DNA from: Chitinophagaceae bacterium | GTDB taxonomy: Bacteria; Bacteroidota; Bacteroidia; Chitinophagales; Chitinophagaceae | Assembly: GCA_947476485.1 (NCBI GenBank) | Contig: CANJQU010000005.1 | Coordinates: forward strand, 1-64,000 | Direction of reading: 5' to 3' | DNA length: 64,000 bases | Shown: positions 8,609 to 17,859 of the stretch, piece after piece | Numbering within the stretch: the stretch's first letter is position 1 | Layout of the letters: each line of letters begins with the position of its first letter | The notes under the pieces: model-generated | Database searches by the model: none | Told to the model about the DNA's origin: nothing | The model's input: the letters and a program-made list of their open reading frames with translations, nothing else | Translations under genes and position numbers: made by a program

Positions 8609-10074
8609 TGCAGCAGTTGAACAACATATTGATAAATGTGACCCCGGTGCAAACCCGCGGAGATATGACTACACAGGTAAGCGGTGTATGCATAGACTCA
8701 CGCAAGGTAGTAGCAGGCAGCGCATTCGTAGCTGTTCGCGGCACTCTATCAGATGGGCATGCGTTTATTGAAAAATCTATCGCGCAGGGAGCAGCAGTGA
8801 TCGTATGTGAACGTATGCCGGAAATATACAAAGACGGGGTAGCCTATGTACAGGTGAAAGACACCGCGGAAACGGCAGGTCTTATGGCCGATGCATTTTA
8901 TGATTTCCCATCACAAAAGATAAAGGTTGTCGGTATTACCGGAACAAACGGTAAAACAACTACCGCTACACTGCTATACAAACTGTTCGAAGGGTTGGGC
9001 TACAAATGCGGCTTGCTTTCCACAGTACAGAATCACATACATAATAAAATAGTTGAGGCAACACACACTACCCCTGATTCGGTATCAGTACATAGCCTGC
9101 TGAGGGATATGGTGAACGCCGGTTGCACGCACGCATTCATGGAGGTAAGCTCACATGCCGTACATCAGCGCCGTATTGCCGGTATCAGGTTTGCGGGCGG
9201 TGTGTTTACCAACATTACCCACGATCATCTCGACTATCACAAAACGTTCGATGAGTATATCCGGGTGAAGAAGGCCTTTTTCGATGAGCTGCCTGCGGGC
9301 GCTTTCGCACTTACCAATGCAGATGATAAACGGGGTATGGTGATGCTGCAGAATACCAGGGCAGACAAACACACCTACAGCTTGCGCATGCCGGCAAGTG
9401 TGAAAGGCAAGGTGCTGGAAAACAATCTCTCCGGGCTGTTTATGAATATAGATGGCCAGGATGTGCATTTCAGGCTCATAGGCACATTCAATGCCTACAA
9501 CCTGCTCGCCGTATATGGCGCTGCCAAATTCCTGGGCGAGGATAAAATGGAAGTGCTGGCGGTGCTAAGCGGATTACAGGGCGCCGCAGGACGTTTTGAG
9601 ACCTATCTGTCGCCTAACGATAAAATACTGGGCATCGTTGATTACGCTCACAGCCCCGATGCGTTGATAAATGTACTGGCTACTATTAACCAGTTGCGAA
9701 CCGATGGCCAGCAATTGATAACCGTGGCCGGCTGCGGTGGCGACCGTGACAAGACCAAACGGCCGGTAATGGCGCAGGTAGTATGCGAGCACAGCGACAA
9801 AGCCATACTGACTTCAGACAACCCCAGGAGCGAAGACCCGGAGCAGATACTGAACGATATGGAAGCTGGTCTCACCGGGCCACAGAAAAGAAAAAGCCTG
9901 CGCATTACAGACAGGAAGGAAGCGATAAAAGTGGCTTGCTCACTGGCACAGGCAGGAGATATAATACTGGTGGCAGGCAAGGGACATGAGAACTACCAGG
10001 AGGTAAAAGGAGTAAAGCATCATTTTGATGATAGGGAAGTATTAACAGAAGCTTTTGAAACATTAAATAAATAA
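8608..10074 (+). CDS. murE: UDP-MurNAc-L-Ala-D-Glu:meso-diaminopimelate ligase
   Basis: 488 residues with the three Mur ligase domains. The ATP loop is GTNGKTTT at residues 112-119. The signature DNPR at residues 404-407 is the motif that selects meso-diaminopimelate over lysine, so the peptidoglycan is predicted to be meso-DAP type. It adds the third residue to the UDP-MurNAc peptide in the cytoplasm. The ATG overlaps the ftsI stop by one base, and mraY follows after six bases, so it sits within a tight operon. Confidence 0.96.
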   Translation: MQQLNNILINVTPVQTRGDMTTQVSGVCIDSRKVVAGSAFVAVRGTLSDGHAFIEKSIAQGAAVIVCERMPEIYKDGVAYVQVKDTAETAGLMADAFYDFPSQKIKVVGITGTNGKTTTATLLYKLFEGLGYKCGLLSTVQNHIHNKIVEATHTTPDSVSVHSLLRDMVNAGCTHAFMEVSSHAVHQRRIAGIRFAGGVFTNITHDHLDYHKTFDEYIRVKKAFFDELPAGAFALTNADDKRGMVMLQNTRADKHTYSLRMPASVKGKVLENNLSGLFMNIDGQDVHFRLIGTFNAYNLLAVYGAAKFLGEDKMEVLAVLSGLQGAAGRFETYLSPNDKILGIVDYAHSPDALINVLATINQLRTDGQQLITVAGCGGDRDKTKRPVMAQVVCEHSDKAILTSDNPRSEDPEQILNDMEAGLTGPQKRKSLRITDRKEAIKVACSLAQAGDIILVAGKGHENYQEVKGVKHHFDDREVLTEAFETLNK

Positions 10075-10080
10075 CGGCAC

Positions 10081-11352
10081 ATGCTGTACTATTTGTTCAC
10101 ATACCTGCGCGATTCGATCCACCTTTCAGGGGCGGGGGTGTTCAACTATATCACATTTCGTGTAGCAATGGCCATCATACTATCGCTGGTCATATCCATG
10201 CTGATGGGCAAACGGCTGATCGATTTCCTGCGCCGCAAGCAGATCGGCGAAACAGTCCGGGACCTGGGTCTGCAGGGCGAAGCACAGAAAAAAGGTACAC
10301 CAACCATGGGCGGGCTGATCATCATCTCGGCCATCCTGATACCGACGCTGCTGTTTGCCCGCGTGCTCAACGTATACATTGTGCTCATGCTGGTTTCAAC
10401 GATCTGGCTGGGAATAGTAGGTTTCATTGACGACTACATTAAGGTCTTCAAAAAAAACAAAGAAGGGCTTGCAGGCCGTTTCAAGGTAATGGGCCAGATA
10501 GGGCTGGGTATCATCATTGGCGTTACCATGTATTACAACAATCATGTGGTGATCAGCCGGGAAGTTCGCCCTGGGAACACCGGGCTGCACAGCGCCGCAG
10601 AAAAGATCGAGACCGGGCAGTTTAGCAGGAAGGACGAGAACGGCAAGACACATGCATATGTGAATGTGAGAACAGCCACCACGACATTACCCTTTATAAA
10701 GGGTCACGAATTCAGGTACGAGAAGATCGCTTCAATATTCGGCCAGAAATACGTCGAATACACCACTCCGATCATCTACATACTGTTTGTCATATTTATC
10801 ATCGTAGCAGTGTCCAACGGGGCAAATATTACCGATGGTATTGATGGGTTGGCTACCGGGGTGTCTGCCATAATAGGTGTCTGCCTCGGCGTGTTTGCGT
10901 ATGTGTCGGGGAACTATGTGTTTGCCGGATACCTGAATATCATGGACATTCCAAACCTGGGCGAGCTGTCCATCTTCATAGGCGCGTTTGTTGGCGCATG
11001 CGTCGGCTTCCTGTGGTACAATGCCTATCCCGCACAGGTGTTCATGGGAGATACGGGCAGCCTTGCGCTGGGTGGCATCATCGCATCGCTGGCTATTATA
11101 GTTCGCAAAGAACTGCTGATACCCATTATCTGCGGCATTTTCCTGGTGGAGAATATTTCCGTGATGCTGCAGGTCTGGTACTTCAAGCGCACCAAAAAGA
11201 AATATGGTGAGGGCAGGCGCATCTTCAAGATGGCGCCGTTGCACCACCATTACCAGAAACTAGGGTACCATGAATCAAAAATAGTAACACGCTTCTGGAT
11301 CATAGGGATCGTATTGGCGATAATGAGCATAGTAACATTAAAACTGCAGTAG
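10081..11352 (+). CDS. mraY: Phospho-MurNAc-pentapeptide transferase
   Basis: 423 residues with about ten membrane helices. The family motifs are visible: KGTPTMGG near residue 70, [17 protein letters not shown] near residue 115 (Asp pair binding magnesium), [12 protein letters not shown] in the middle and [10 protein letters not shown] further on, then [11 protein letters not shown] near the C-terminus. It transfers phospho-MurNAc-pentapeptide to undecaprenyl phosphate, making lipid I. It is longer than the roughly 360-residue E. coli enzyme because of an insert (about residues 160-210) usual in Bacteroidota. The stop TAG shares one base with the murD start. Confidence 0.96.
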   Translation: MLYYLFTYLRDSIHLSGAGVFNYITFRVAMAIILSLVISMLMGKRLIDFLRRKQIGETVRDLGLQGEAQKKGTPTMGGLIIISAILIPTLLFARVLNVYIVLMLVSTIWLGIVGFIDDYIKVFKKNKEGLAGRFKVMGQIGLGIIIGVTMYYNNHVVISREVRPGNTGLHSAAEKIETGQFSRKDENGKTHAYVNVRTATTTLPFIKGHEFRYEKIASIFGQKYVEYTTPIIYILFVIFIIVAVSNGANITDGIDGLATGVSAIIGVCLGVFAYVSGNYVFAGYLNIMDIPNLGELSIFIGAFVGACVGFLWYNAYPAQVFMGDTGSLALGGIIASLAIIVRKELLIPIICGIFLVENISVMLQVWYFKRTKKKYGEGRRIFKMAPLHHHYQKLGYHESKIVTRFWIIGIVLAIMSIVTLKLQ

Positions 11353-12707
11353 TGAGCACAAATACTAAACGCCTCGTAATACTCGGCGCCGCTGAAAGCG
11401 GTGTAGGCGCTGCCTTGCTCGGCAAGCAGCAGGGGTGGGACGTGTTTGTGAGCGATGGCGGAACAATAAAAGATTCGTTCAAAAAAGTGTTGCTGGATAG
11501 CGGCATAGCATTTGAAGAAGGCACACACACCAGCGATAAGATAATGAATGCAGTATGCCTGGTAAAGAGCCCCGGCATCAGCGACAAAACTGCGGTAATG
11601 AAGCAAGTGAGGGCGGCAGGTATAGAAGTATGCAGCGAAATAGAATTTGGTTACCGGTATAAAGGAGACAGCAAGATCATAGCCATAACCGGCAGCAATG
11701 GAAAAAGCACAACGACGAAGCTAACCTATACCATACTGAAGAACGCTGATTATGATGTGGCAATGGTGGGTAACATAGGTTACAGCTTTGCAAGGCAGAT
11801 CGCAGAGCAGCCGTGCAAGTGGTATGTGATGGAGATCAGCAGCTTTCAACTGGACGACATCCACCAGTTCCGGCCGGATGTGGCGGTGCTGCTTAACATT
11901 ACGCCGGATCACCTGGACAGGTACAATTACATGTTTGAGAACTATGTGGCATCAAAATTCAGGATCACGGAAAACCAGACAGCAAATGACTACTTCATAA
12001 TAAACATAGACGACAAAGTAATTAAAGAATATATCGCAACCCATTCCATTCACGCTACTACAATAACCTTTACGATGAGCGATAACAACATTGGCAAAGA
12101 AGGCGGCTATATCAGCAATGACCGCCTTCACATTGACTTCGACAACGACAACCTCGATATGTCGATACACGACCTCTCTATAAAAGGGAGACATAATCAA
12201 TATAACAGTATGGCAGCAGGGATAGCCGCCCGCATCGTGGGCATAAGAAAGGAAAAGCTGCGCGAATCGTTCGAGGGTTTTGAGGGACTGGAGCACCGCC
12301 TGGAATTTGTAGCCACAGTGCGCGGCGTGGAATTTATCAACGACAGCAAAGCCACCAACGTAAACTCGGTTTGGTTTGCATTAGAAAGTATGAAGAAGCC
12401 GGTGGTGCTGATCCTCGGCGGACAGGATAAAGGAAATGACTACAACGAGATAATGGAGCTCGTAAAGGAAAAAGTATCTGCTATAGTTTGCATGGGCGTA
12501 GATAATAGCCCCATACATGCCGCGTTTGATGATGTAGTGGAAACAATAGTAGATACCCAAAGTGCAGAAGGAGCGGTAAAAGCAGCATACAGGCTTGCAC
12601 AGGGCGGCGATGTGGTGCTGCTCTCTCCCGCCTGCGCCAGCTTCGACCTGTTCAAGAATTACGAAGACCGCGGAGTACAATTTAAACAAGCAGTAAAGAA
12701 TTTGTAA
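11352..12707 (+). CDS. murD: UDP-MurNAc-L-alanine:D-glutamate ligase
   Basis: 451 residues. The start is a GTG that overlaps the mraY TAG by one base. The N-terminal Rossmann-like domain begins VILGAAESGVGAALL; the ATP loop is GSNGKSTT near residue 114; further Mur ligase motifs are NITPDHLDRY, FEGLEHRLEFV, NDSKATN and SPACASFDLFKNYEDRG. It adds D-glutamate to UDP-MurNAc-L-Ala in the cytoplasm. It is one of four Mur ligase or transferase genes here in the order expected for a dcw cluster. Confidence 0.96.
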   Translation: MSTNTKRLVILGAAESGVGAALLGKQQGWDVFVSDGGTIKDSFKKVLLDSGIAFEEGTHTSDKIMNAVCLVKSPGISDKTAVMKQVRAAGIEVCSEIEFGYRYKGDSKIIAITGSNGKSTTTKLTYTILKNADYDVAMVGNIGYSFARQIAEQPCKWYVMEISSFQLDDIHQFRPDVAVLLNITPDHLDRYNYMFENYVASKFRITENQTANDYFIINIDDKVIKEYIATHSIHATTITFTMSDNNIGKEGGYISNDRLHIDFDNDNLDMSIHDLSIKGRHNQYNSMAAGIAARIVGIRKEKLRESFEGFEGLEHRLEFVATVRGVEFINDSKATNVNSVWFALESMKKPVVLILGGQDKGNDYNEIMELVKEKVSAIVCMGVDNSPIHAAFDDVVETIVDTQSAEGAVKAAYRLAQGGDVVLLSPACASFDLFKNYEDRGVQFKQAVKNL

Positions 12708-12727
12708 ACAACATAAAGAAAACATAG

Positions 12728-12790
12728 CCCACGGTTTCAACCGTGGGGCAAAAAACAGAGAAAAGAACCATAATAACCGTTTCAACGGTT
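12728..12790. repeat. Two short palindromes between murD and ftsW
   Basis: First, CCCACGGTT (12728-12736) pairs with AACCGTGGG (12739-12747). Second, AACCGTT (12775-12781) pairs with AACGGTT (12784-12790). Both share the GTTTCAAC core. Neither is followed by a T-run, and they sit inside an operon, so they look like dispersed repeats and not terminators, though mRNA stem-loops here could affect stability. Confidence 0.6.
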
Positions 12791-12836
12791 TACAATAGCA
12801 GGTTTTGATTTTGGCTTTTGAATTTTGATTTTAAGA

Positions 12837-14180
12837 ATGGCAGACCACATGAAACAATTGCTGACGAAGACGAAGGGCGACCAGGTTATCTGGGGCGTGG
12901 TCGTGCTGTTGTCTTTCATCAGCTTACTGGCGGTCTACAGCAGCACAGGATCGCTGGCTTACCGCATGGAAAAGAACTCAAGCTATTACCTCGTAAAGCA
13001 GGTGATGGTGTTGGGCCTTGGCTTGCTCATTACTTACTGGGTACATAAAATAAACTATACAAAATTTGCCAAAATAGCGGTGATCCTTTACCTGTTGAGC
13101 CTGCCGCTTTTAATATACACCTTGTTTTTTGGCACCAGTCTCAACGAGGGCTCTCGCTGGATAAAGCTGCCGGTCATAAACCTTACATTTCAGACATCCG
13201 ACCTCGCAAAGCTGGCCCTGTTTATGTTCATCGCACGTGTGCTGAGCATGAAGCAGGAAGTAATAAAGGATCTCAAGAAAGGTTTTATACCCGTGCTGCT
13301 GCCTATGCTGTTTACCTGCGCATTGATAGCCCCCGCCAATCTCTCCACTGCATTGATGCTTGGCGCCACATGCAGTATTGTGTTCTTTATCGGCCGCGTG
13401 CAGGTGAAACACTTACTGCTGTTAGGGGCCGTAGGTATAATGGGTATCTCTGTGCTGTTCACCGTCTCAAAGCTCACGGGCTTTGGCAGGGCAAAGACAT
13501 GGCAGCAGCGCATAGAAGACTTTGCCGGCGGCAAAAAGAAAGACGGAAAAACAGAAGATGTATACCAGGTACAACAGGCCAAAATAGCCATAGCCAATGG
13601 CGGTATAGCAGGGAGAGGACCGGGCAAGAGCCTGCAGAAAAACTTCCTGCCCCACCCTTACTCCGATTTCATTTTCGCCATAATCATAGAAGAATACGGG
13701 CTGATCGGCGCAACAGTGGTCATGATGCTGTACCTGCTCTTTTTATGGCGCAGCATACTCATATTCAAGCGGTGTCCGTTTGCCTTCGGGGCATTCCTTG
13801 CCGTGGGCCTCAGCATCACGCTGGTGTTCCAGGCCATGCTGAATATGGCGGTGAATGTGCACCTCGTGCCGGTTACCGGGCTTACACTCCCTATGATCAG
13901 CATGGGCGGGTCGTCTATATGGTTTACGAGCATTGCTATTGGTATCGTGCTCAGTGTAAGCAGGTATGTAGATGAAATGGAGGGCGTAAAAAAACCAGAG
14001 AAGAAACCCAGGAAAAAAGTGACAGAACAAACTTTTGATCTGCCCGAGGAAGGGATAACAGAAGAAGAAGAAGAAACAACGGAAGAAGAATCGGTGCAGG
14101 AACAGATTGCAGTAACAGCATTGGAAGGAAAGAAAACAAGAAAACCAACAACAGGAAAAACGCCGTTACCGGCAATATAA
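12837..14180 (+). CDS. ftsW: Septal peptidoglycan glycosyltransferase (SEDS family)
   Basis: 447 residues from the ATG at 12837; an in-frame TTG at 12825 is possible but less likely. About ten membrane helices carry the SEDS motifs AVYSSTGSLAYR near the start, NEGSRWIKLP, GPGKSLQKNFLPHPYSDFIF and PVTGLTLPMISMGGSS. FtsW polymerises lipid II at the septum as partner of FtsI. The cytoplasmic C-terminal tail of about 65 residues is unusual: lysine-rich, then a run of Glu/Thr, then basic again. It lies next to murG, one base after its stop. Confidence 0.95.
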   Translation: MADHMKQLLTKTKGDQVIWGVVVLLSFISLLAVYSSTGSLAYRMEKNSSYYLVKQVMVLGLGLLITYWVHKINYTKFAKIAVILYLLSLPLLIYTLFFGTSLNEGSRWIKLPVINLTFQTSDLAKLALFMFIARVLSMKQEVIKDLKKGFIPVLLPMLFTCALIAPANLSTALMLGATCSIVFFIGRVQVKHLLLLGAVGIMGISVLFTVSKLTGFGRAKTWQQRIEDFAGGKKKDGKTEDVYQVQQAKIAIANGGIAGRGPGKSLQKNFLPHPYSDFIFAIIIEEYGLIGATVVMMLYLLFLWRSILIFKRCPFAFGAFLAVGLSITLVFQAMLNMAVNVHLVPVTGLTLPMISMGGSSIWFTSIAIGIVLSVSRYVDEMEGVKKPEKKPRKKVTEQTFDLPEEGITEEEEETTEEESVQEQIAVTALEGKKTRKPTTGKTPLPAI

Positions 14181-14181
14181 T

Positions 14182-15285
14182 ATGAGTGCACTACGCGTCA
14201 TCATAGCAGGAGGAGGAACCGGCGGGCATATATTCCCCGCAGTAGCGGTGGGGCATGCCCTGCAGCGGCTGCGCCCCGGTACCGAGCTGTTGTTTGTTGG
14301 CGCACTGGGCAAAATGGAAATGGAGAAAGTGCCGCAGGAAGGATTTAAGATCATAGGATTGGATATTGCAGGTTTTAACAGGAGCAGTCTATTAAAAAAT
14401 CTCTCACTGCCCTTTAAATTAATTAAGAGCCGGATGCAGGCAAGAAGCATCATAAAACAGTTCAAACCGGGGATTATAGTTGGCGTAGGGGGATACGCCA
14501 GCTTCCCGGTTTTGAATACAGGCCAGGGTATGAACATACCTACGCTGATACAGGAGCAGAATTCTTTCGCAGGAAAGAGTAACAAGATACTGGGCAGGAA
14601 GGCTAAGGCGATATGCGTGGCCTATGAAAACATGGAGCAGTTCTTCCCGAAGGATAAAATAATAATAACAGGCAACCCTGTGCGCAAGACCATATCTGAT
14701 ATGAAATGCACGGCAACTGAGGGGAAAAATTACTTCGGATTGCAGCAGGGGGTGAAAACAATACTGATAGTGGGCGGTAGCCTTGGTGCAAAGTCTATCA
14801 ACGAAAGCATAGACGCGCAGCTTGACGAGCTGATGAAAGAAGATGTGCAGGTGATATGGCAGACGGGAAAACCTTATTATGAGCAGGCGAAAAAACGTGC
14901 GGAAAGTTATAACAGCAAATTGAAGGTGCATGACTTCATCAAAGAAATGGACAAAGCATATGCCGCGGCTGATATAGTTATTTCGCGGGCAGGAGCGCTG
15001 GCCATTGCTGAATTGTGCATTGCGGGCCGCCCGGTAATATTCGTACCCTACCCTCATGCAGCCGAGGACCACCAGACCAGTAATGCAATGGCGCTTGTAA
15101 AACGGGACGCAGCAGTACTTGTAAAAGACAGCGATACGCCAGCCGAACTGGTGAAGAAACTAAAGGAGATATTAAAAGACGAGGAGATGCAGAAAAGGAT
15201 GTCTGCAAATCTGAAGAAAATGGCAATAAAAGATGCTGATGAGCGCATCGCAAACAAAGTAATAGAATTAGCATTGGCAAGTTGA
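14182..15285 (+). CDS. murG: Lipid I N-acetylglucosaminyltransferase
   Basis: 367 residues, a GT-B glycosyltransferase. The N-terminal glycine loop GGGTGGHIFPA is at residues 10-20; GVGGYASFP, LIQEQNSFAGKSNKILG, GNPVRK and the donor-site ISRAGALAIAEL with PYPHAAEDHQ follow. It transfers GlcNAc from UDP-GlcNAc to lipid I at the inner face of the membrane, giving lipid II for FtsW. The start is one base after the ftsW stop. Confidence 0.96.
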   Translation: MSALRVIIAGGGTGGHIFPAVAVGHALQRLRPGTELLFVGALGKMEMEKVPQEGFKIIGLDIAGFNRSSLLKNLSLPFKLIKSRMQARSIIKQFKPGIIVGVGGYASFPVLNTGQGMNIPTLIQEQNSFAGKSNKILGRKAKAICVAYENMEQFFPKDKIIITGNPVRKTISDMKCTATEGKNYFGLQQGVKTILIVGGSLGAKSINESIDAQLDELMKEDVQVIWQTGKPYYEQAKKRAESYNSKLKVHDFIKEMDKAYAAADIVISRAGALAIAELCIAGRPVIFVPYPHAAEDHQTSNAMALVKRDAAVLVKDSDTPAELVKKLKEILKDEEMQKRMSANLKKMAIKDADERIANKVIELALAS

Positions 15286-15344
15286 TAAGCTAAAGAGTGA
15301 TGTAACCGCTTTCGACTATCTGCTTAAGACTAAAACAAAAGAGA

Positions 15345-16703
15345 ATGAACGTAAGGGAAATTAAAAGGGTATACTTCATTGGCATCGGCGGCATCGGTAT
15401 GAGTGCGCTTGCGCGCTTCTTCCGTGAGCAGGGTGCAGTGGTAAGCGGCTATGATAAGACCGAGACCGACCTTACTATGCATCTTGCAAAAGAAGGGATG
15501 GGTATCCATTATACAGACGATGAACTGTTGCTGGATAAAGACACACAGCTAGTGGTCTATACTCCTGCCATTCCCAAAGATCATAAAGAACTCAACTGGT
15601 ACCTCAGCAACAAATACCCGGTCTACAAACGGAGTGATGTGCTGCAGTGGATCACTGAAGCAATGCAGGCAGTAACTGTCGCTGGTACACATGGTAAAAC
15701 AACCATCTCTACCATGACCGCATACCTGCTTCGCGAGACCGGCTATGGCTGCAATGCCTTCCTCGGTGGTCTGTCTGTAAATTACGGCAGCAATTACTGG
15801 CACAGTGACCGTAATGTTGCTGTAGTAGAAGCCGATGAATATGACCGAAGCTTCCTGAAACTGCGCCCGGATATAGCAGTGCTCACTTCTATGGACGCCG
15901 ACCACCTGGATATATACGGCACGGTGGAGGAAATGGAAGCGGCATTCATCCAATACACAAAGAACATTAAACCCGGCGGCACGCTGCTGGTAAAGCATGG
16001 CCTGCACAGAGGCGCGGAGCTGCAAGGCTCAAACACGCTCACCTATAGCCTGCAAAACGATGCCGCAGATGTTTATGCAGAGAATATAACCCAGAAGAAC
16101 GGAGGCTATGTATTTGACGTAAGAGGAGTTGATTGCATACTGGAGCAAGTACACCTGCCGATAGGCGGCATGCACAATGTTGAGAACGCAGTAGCAGCAA
16201 TTGCAGTTACACAGCTACTCGGTATTGATGGTGCGGCAGTGAAGCGCGTATTACCCGGGTTCCTGGGAGTAAAGCGCAGATTTGAATATGTAGTGAAGAC
16301 AGACAAAATGGTGTACATAGATGACTATGCGCATCATCCCGAAGAACTGTCTGCGCTTATTAAGAGTGCAAAGCGCCTGTTCCCGGGCCGCAAGTGCGTG
16401 GTTTGTTTTCAACCGCACTTATTCAGCCGCACACGCGATCTGGCAGACGGCTTTGCCAGCAGCCTGGATATGGCTGATGAGGTGCTGCTGCTGGATATAT
16501 ACCCTGCGCGCGAATTACCGATGGAGGGTGTGACATCAAAAATAATTGCGGACAAAATGGTGAACCGCGCACATACATTAATGTCTAAGGAAGGGGTGCT
16601 TGAATATTTAAAGGTAGCCTCGATCGATTTATTCATTACTGCAGGTGCCGGCGACATTGACAAATTAGTAGAACCGGTAAAAAATATTTTGTTGACAAAA
16701 TAA
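15345..16703 (+). CDS. murC: UDP-MurNAc:L-alanine ligase
   Basis: 452 residues. It begins with the nucleotide-binding IGIGGIGMSALA, has the ATP loop GTHGKTT at residues 114-120, VVEADEYDRSFL, DADHLDIYG, DDYAHHPEE and FQPHLFSRTRD, all typical of MurC. It attaches the first residue, L-alanine, to UDP-MurNAc. Its TAA shares one base with the ftsQ ATG. No ddl gene lies between murC and ftsQ, unlike in E. coli; this is usual in Bacteroidota. Confidence 0.96.
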   Translation: MNVREIKRVYFIGIGGIGMSALARFFREQGAVVSGYDKTETDLTMHLAKEGMGIHYTDDELLLDKDTQLVVYTPAIPKDHKELNWYLSNKYPVYKRSDVLQWITEAMQAVTVAGTHGKTTISTMTAYLLRETGYGCNAFLGGLSVNYGSNYWHSDRNVAVVEADEYDRSFLKLRPDIAVLTSMDADHLDIYGTVEEMEAAFIQYTKNIKPGGTLLVKHGLHRGAELQGSNTLTYSLQNDAADVYAENITQKNGGYVFDVRGVDCILEQVHLPIGGMHNVENAVAAIAVTQLLGIDGAAVKRVLPGFLGVKRRFEYVVKTDKMVYIDDYAHHPEELSALIKSAKRLFPGRKCVVCFQPHLFSRTRDLADGFASSLDMADEVLLLDIYPARELPMEGVTSKIIADKMVNRAHTLMSKEGVLEYLKVASIDLFITAGAGDIDKLVEPVKNILLTK

Positions 16704-17836
16704 TGGCAACGAAGCGCAAAATATCGATACGCAAAATTCTACAGGTGTTCCTTACCGTGGTGGTGAGCGCCGGCTGCATTATTGCTATTGTGAGCGCGTC
16801 TAAAATAGAAGACCATAAAATGCTGGCAGGTATAGCCGTGCATATAAAGAATGACAAAAAGTACCATTTTATAGAAGAGAAAGAGATCATGGACCTTGCC
16901 ATTAACAACCGGAGCGTAGATGTGATGAACACTCCGGTTGCTAACCTGGATATCAAAACTATGGAGCAGGTAATATCTGCAGACCCATGGGTTGCAAATG
17001 CACAGGTGTATATCGACAACGACCATGTACTGCATATGTATGTTACCCAGCGGGTGCCGGTAGTAAGGATATTCGGGCAGGACAGCAGGAGCTACTACAT
17101 GGATGGAACGCTTAGCATTATGCCATTGTCAGAAAACTATGTGTACTATACCACCGTTGTTACTAACGTGCCTGAGCTCAGAGATGACAGCGCAGGATGG
17201 GCGCTGAAAAAACAAATACTCAAGCTGGTAAATACGATCCAGGCAGACACCTTCTGGAGTGCGCAGATATCACAGGTAATTGCTGATACAGCCGGTACGT
17301 TTGAGCTGGTACCTGTGCTGGGCGATCAGCGGATACTGTTCGGCGACACATCAGCTATGCAGGACAAACTGAATAACCTGTTTGTCTTTTATAAAAATGT
17401 GCTGAACCGCATTGGATGGGATAAATACGAAACCCTGGACCTTCGTTTCAAAGGCCAGGTTGTTGCTTCACCGTCCATGCCATATAGCGGACCGGTAGAT
17501 AAAGCAGTATCAGCCATGAACTGGATAAACAGCATTGTGGAAACAGAGGCAAAAAATGATGCTAAAGATTCGGCGCGCGCAGATACCAAAACAGGGCATG
17601 CACCGGTTGTGAAAGCGGCGCCTCAAAAAAAAGTGGATAAAGCCGTGGCAAAAACAAAGCCAAAAGAAAAACCCGTAGCTAAGGCTACACTCAAAAAAGC
17701 TGCGAAACCGGCGGCAACAGATAAAGCGCACCACGCAGTGCCCCTGAAAGCAAAAAAAACGGACAACAAAAACAACAAAGAAAAAAGCAAAAAACAGGCA
17801 AAACCCAAGTATGTGTACCCTGAAAAAAGCCATTAA
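16703..17836 (+). CDS. ftsQ: Cell division protein FtsQ-like, with lysine-rich tail
   Basis: 377 residues. A short cytoplasmic basic start, one membrane helix (about residues 13-34), then a POTRA-like domain (IKNDKKYHFIEEKEIMDLA) and a beta domain (NRIGWDKYETLDLRFKGQVV). FtsQ bridges FtsA/FtsZ to the septal synthases through FtsL/FtsB. The last 90 or so residues are low-complexity and rich in Lys, Ala and Pro (many KAA, AKPK, KKA units), predicted periplasmic and disordered, resembling histone H1 tails. Such a tail is not part of the core fold. The call rests on position between murC and ftsA and on topology. Confidence 0.92.
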   Translation: MATKRKISIRKILQVFLTVVVSAGCIIAIVSASKIEDHKMLAGIAVHIKNDKKYHFIEEKEIMDLAINNRSVDVMNTPVANLDIKTMEQVISADPWVANAQVYIDNDHVLHMYVTQRVPVVRIFGQDSRSYYMDGTLSIMPLSENYVYYTTVVTNVPELRDDSAGWALKKQILKLVNTIQADTFWSAQISQVIADTAGTFELVPVLGDQRILFGDTSAMQDKLNNLFVFYKNVLNRIGWDKYETLDLRFKGQVVASPSMPYSGPVDKAVSAMNWINSIVETEAKNDAKDSARADTKTGHAPVVKAAPQKKVDKAVAKTKPKEKPVAKATLKKAAKPAATDKAHHAVPLKAKKTDNKNNKEKSKKQAKPKYVYPEKSH

Positions 17837-17859
17837 CAATTTTTAAAAACCGCAGCAAC

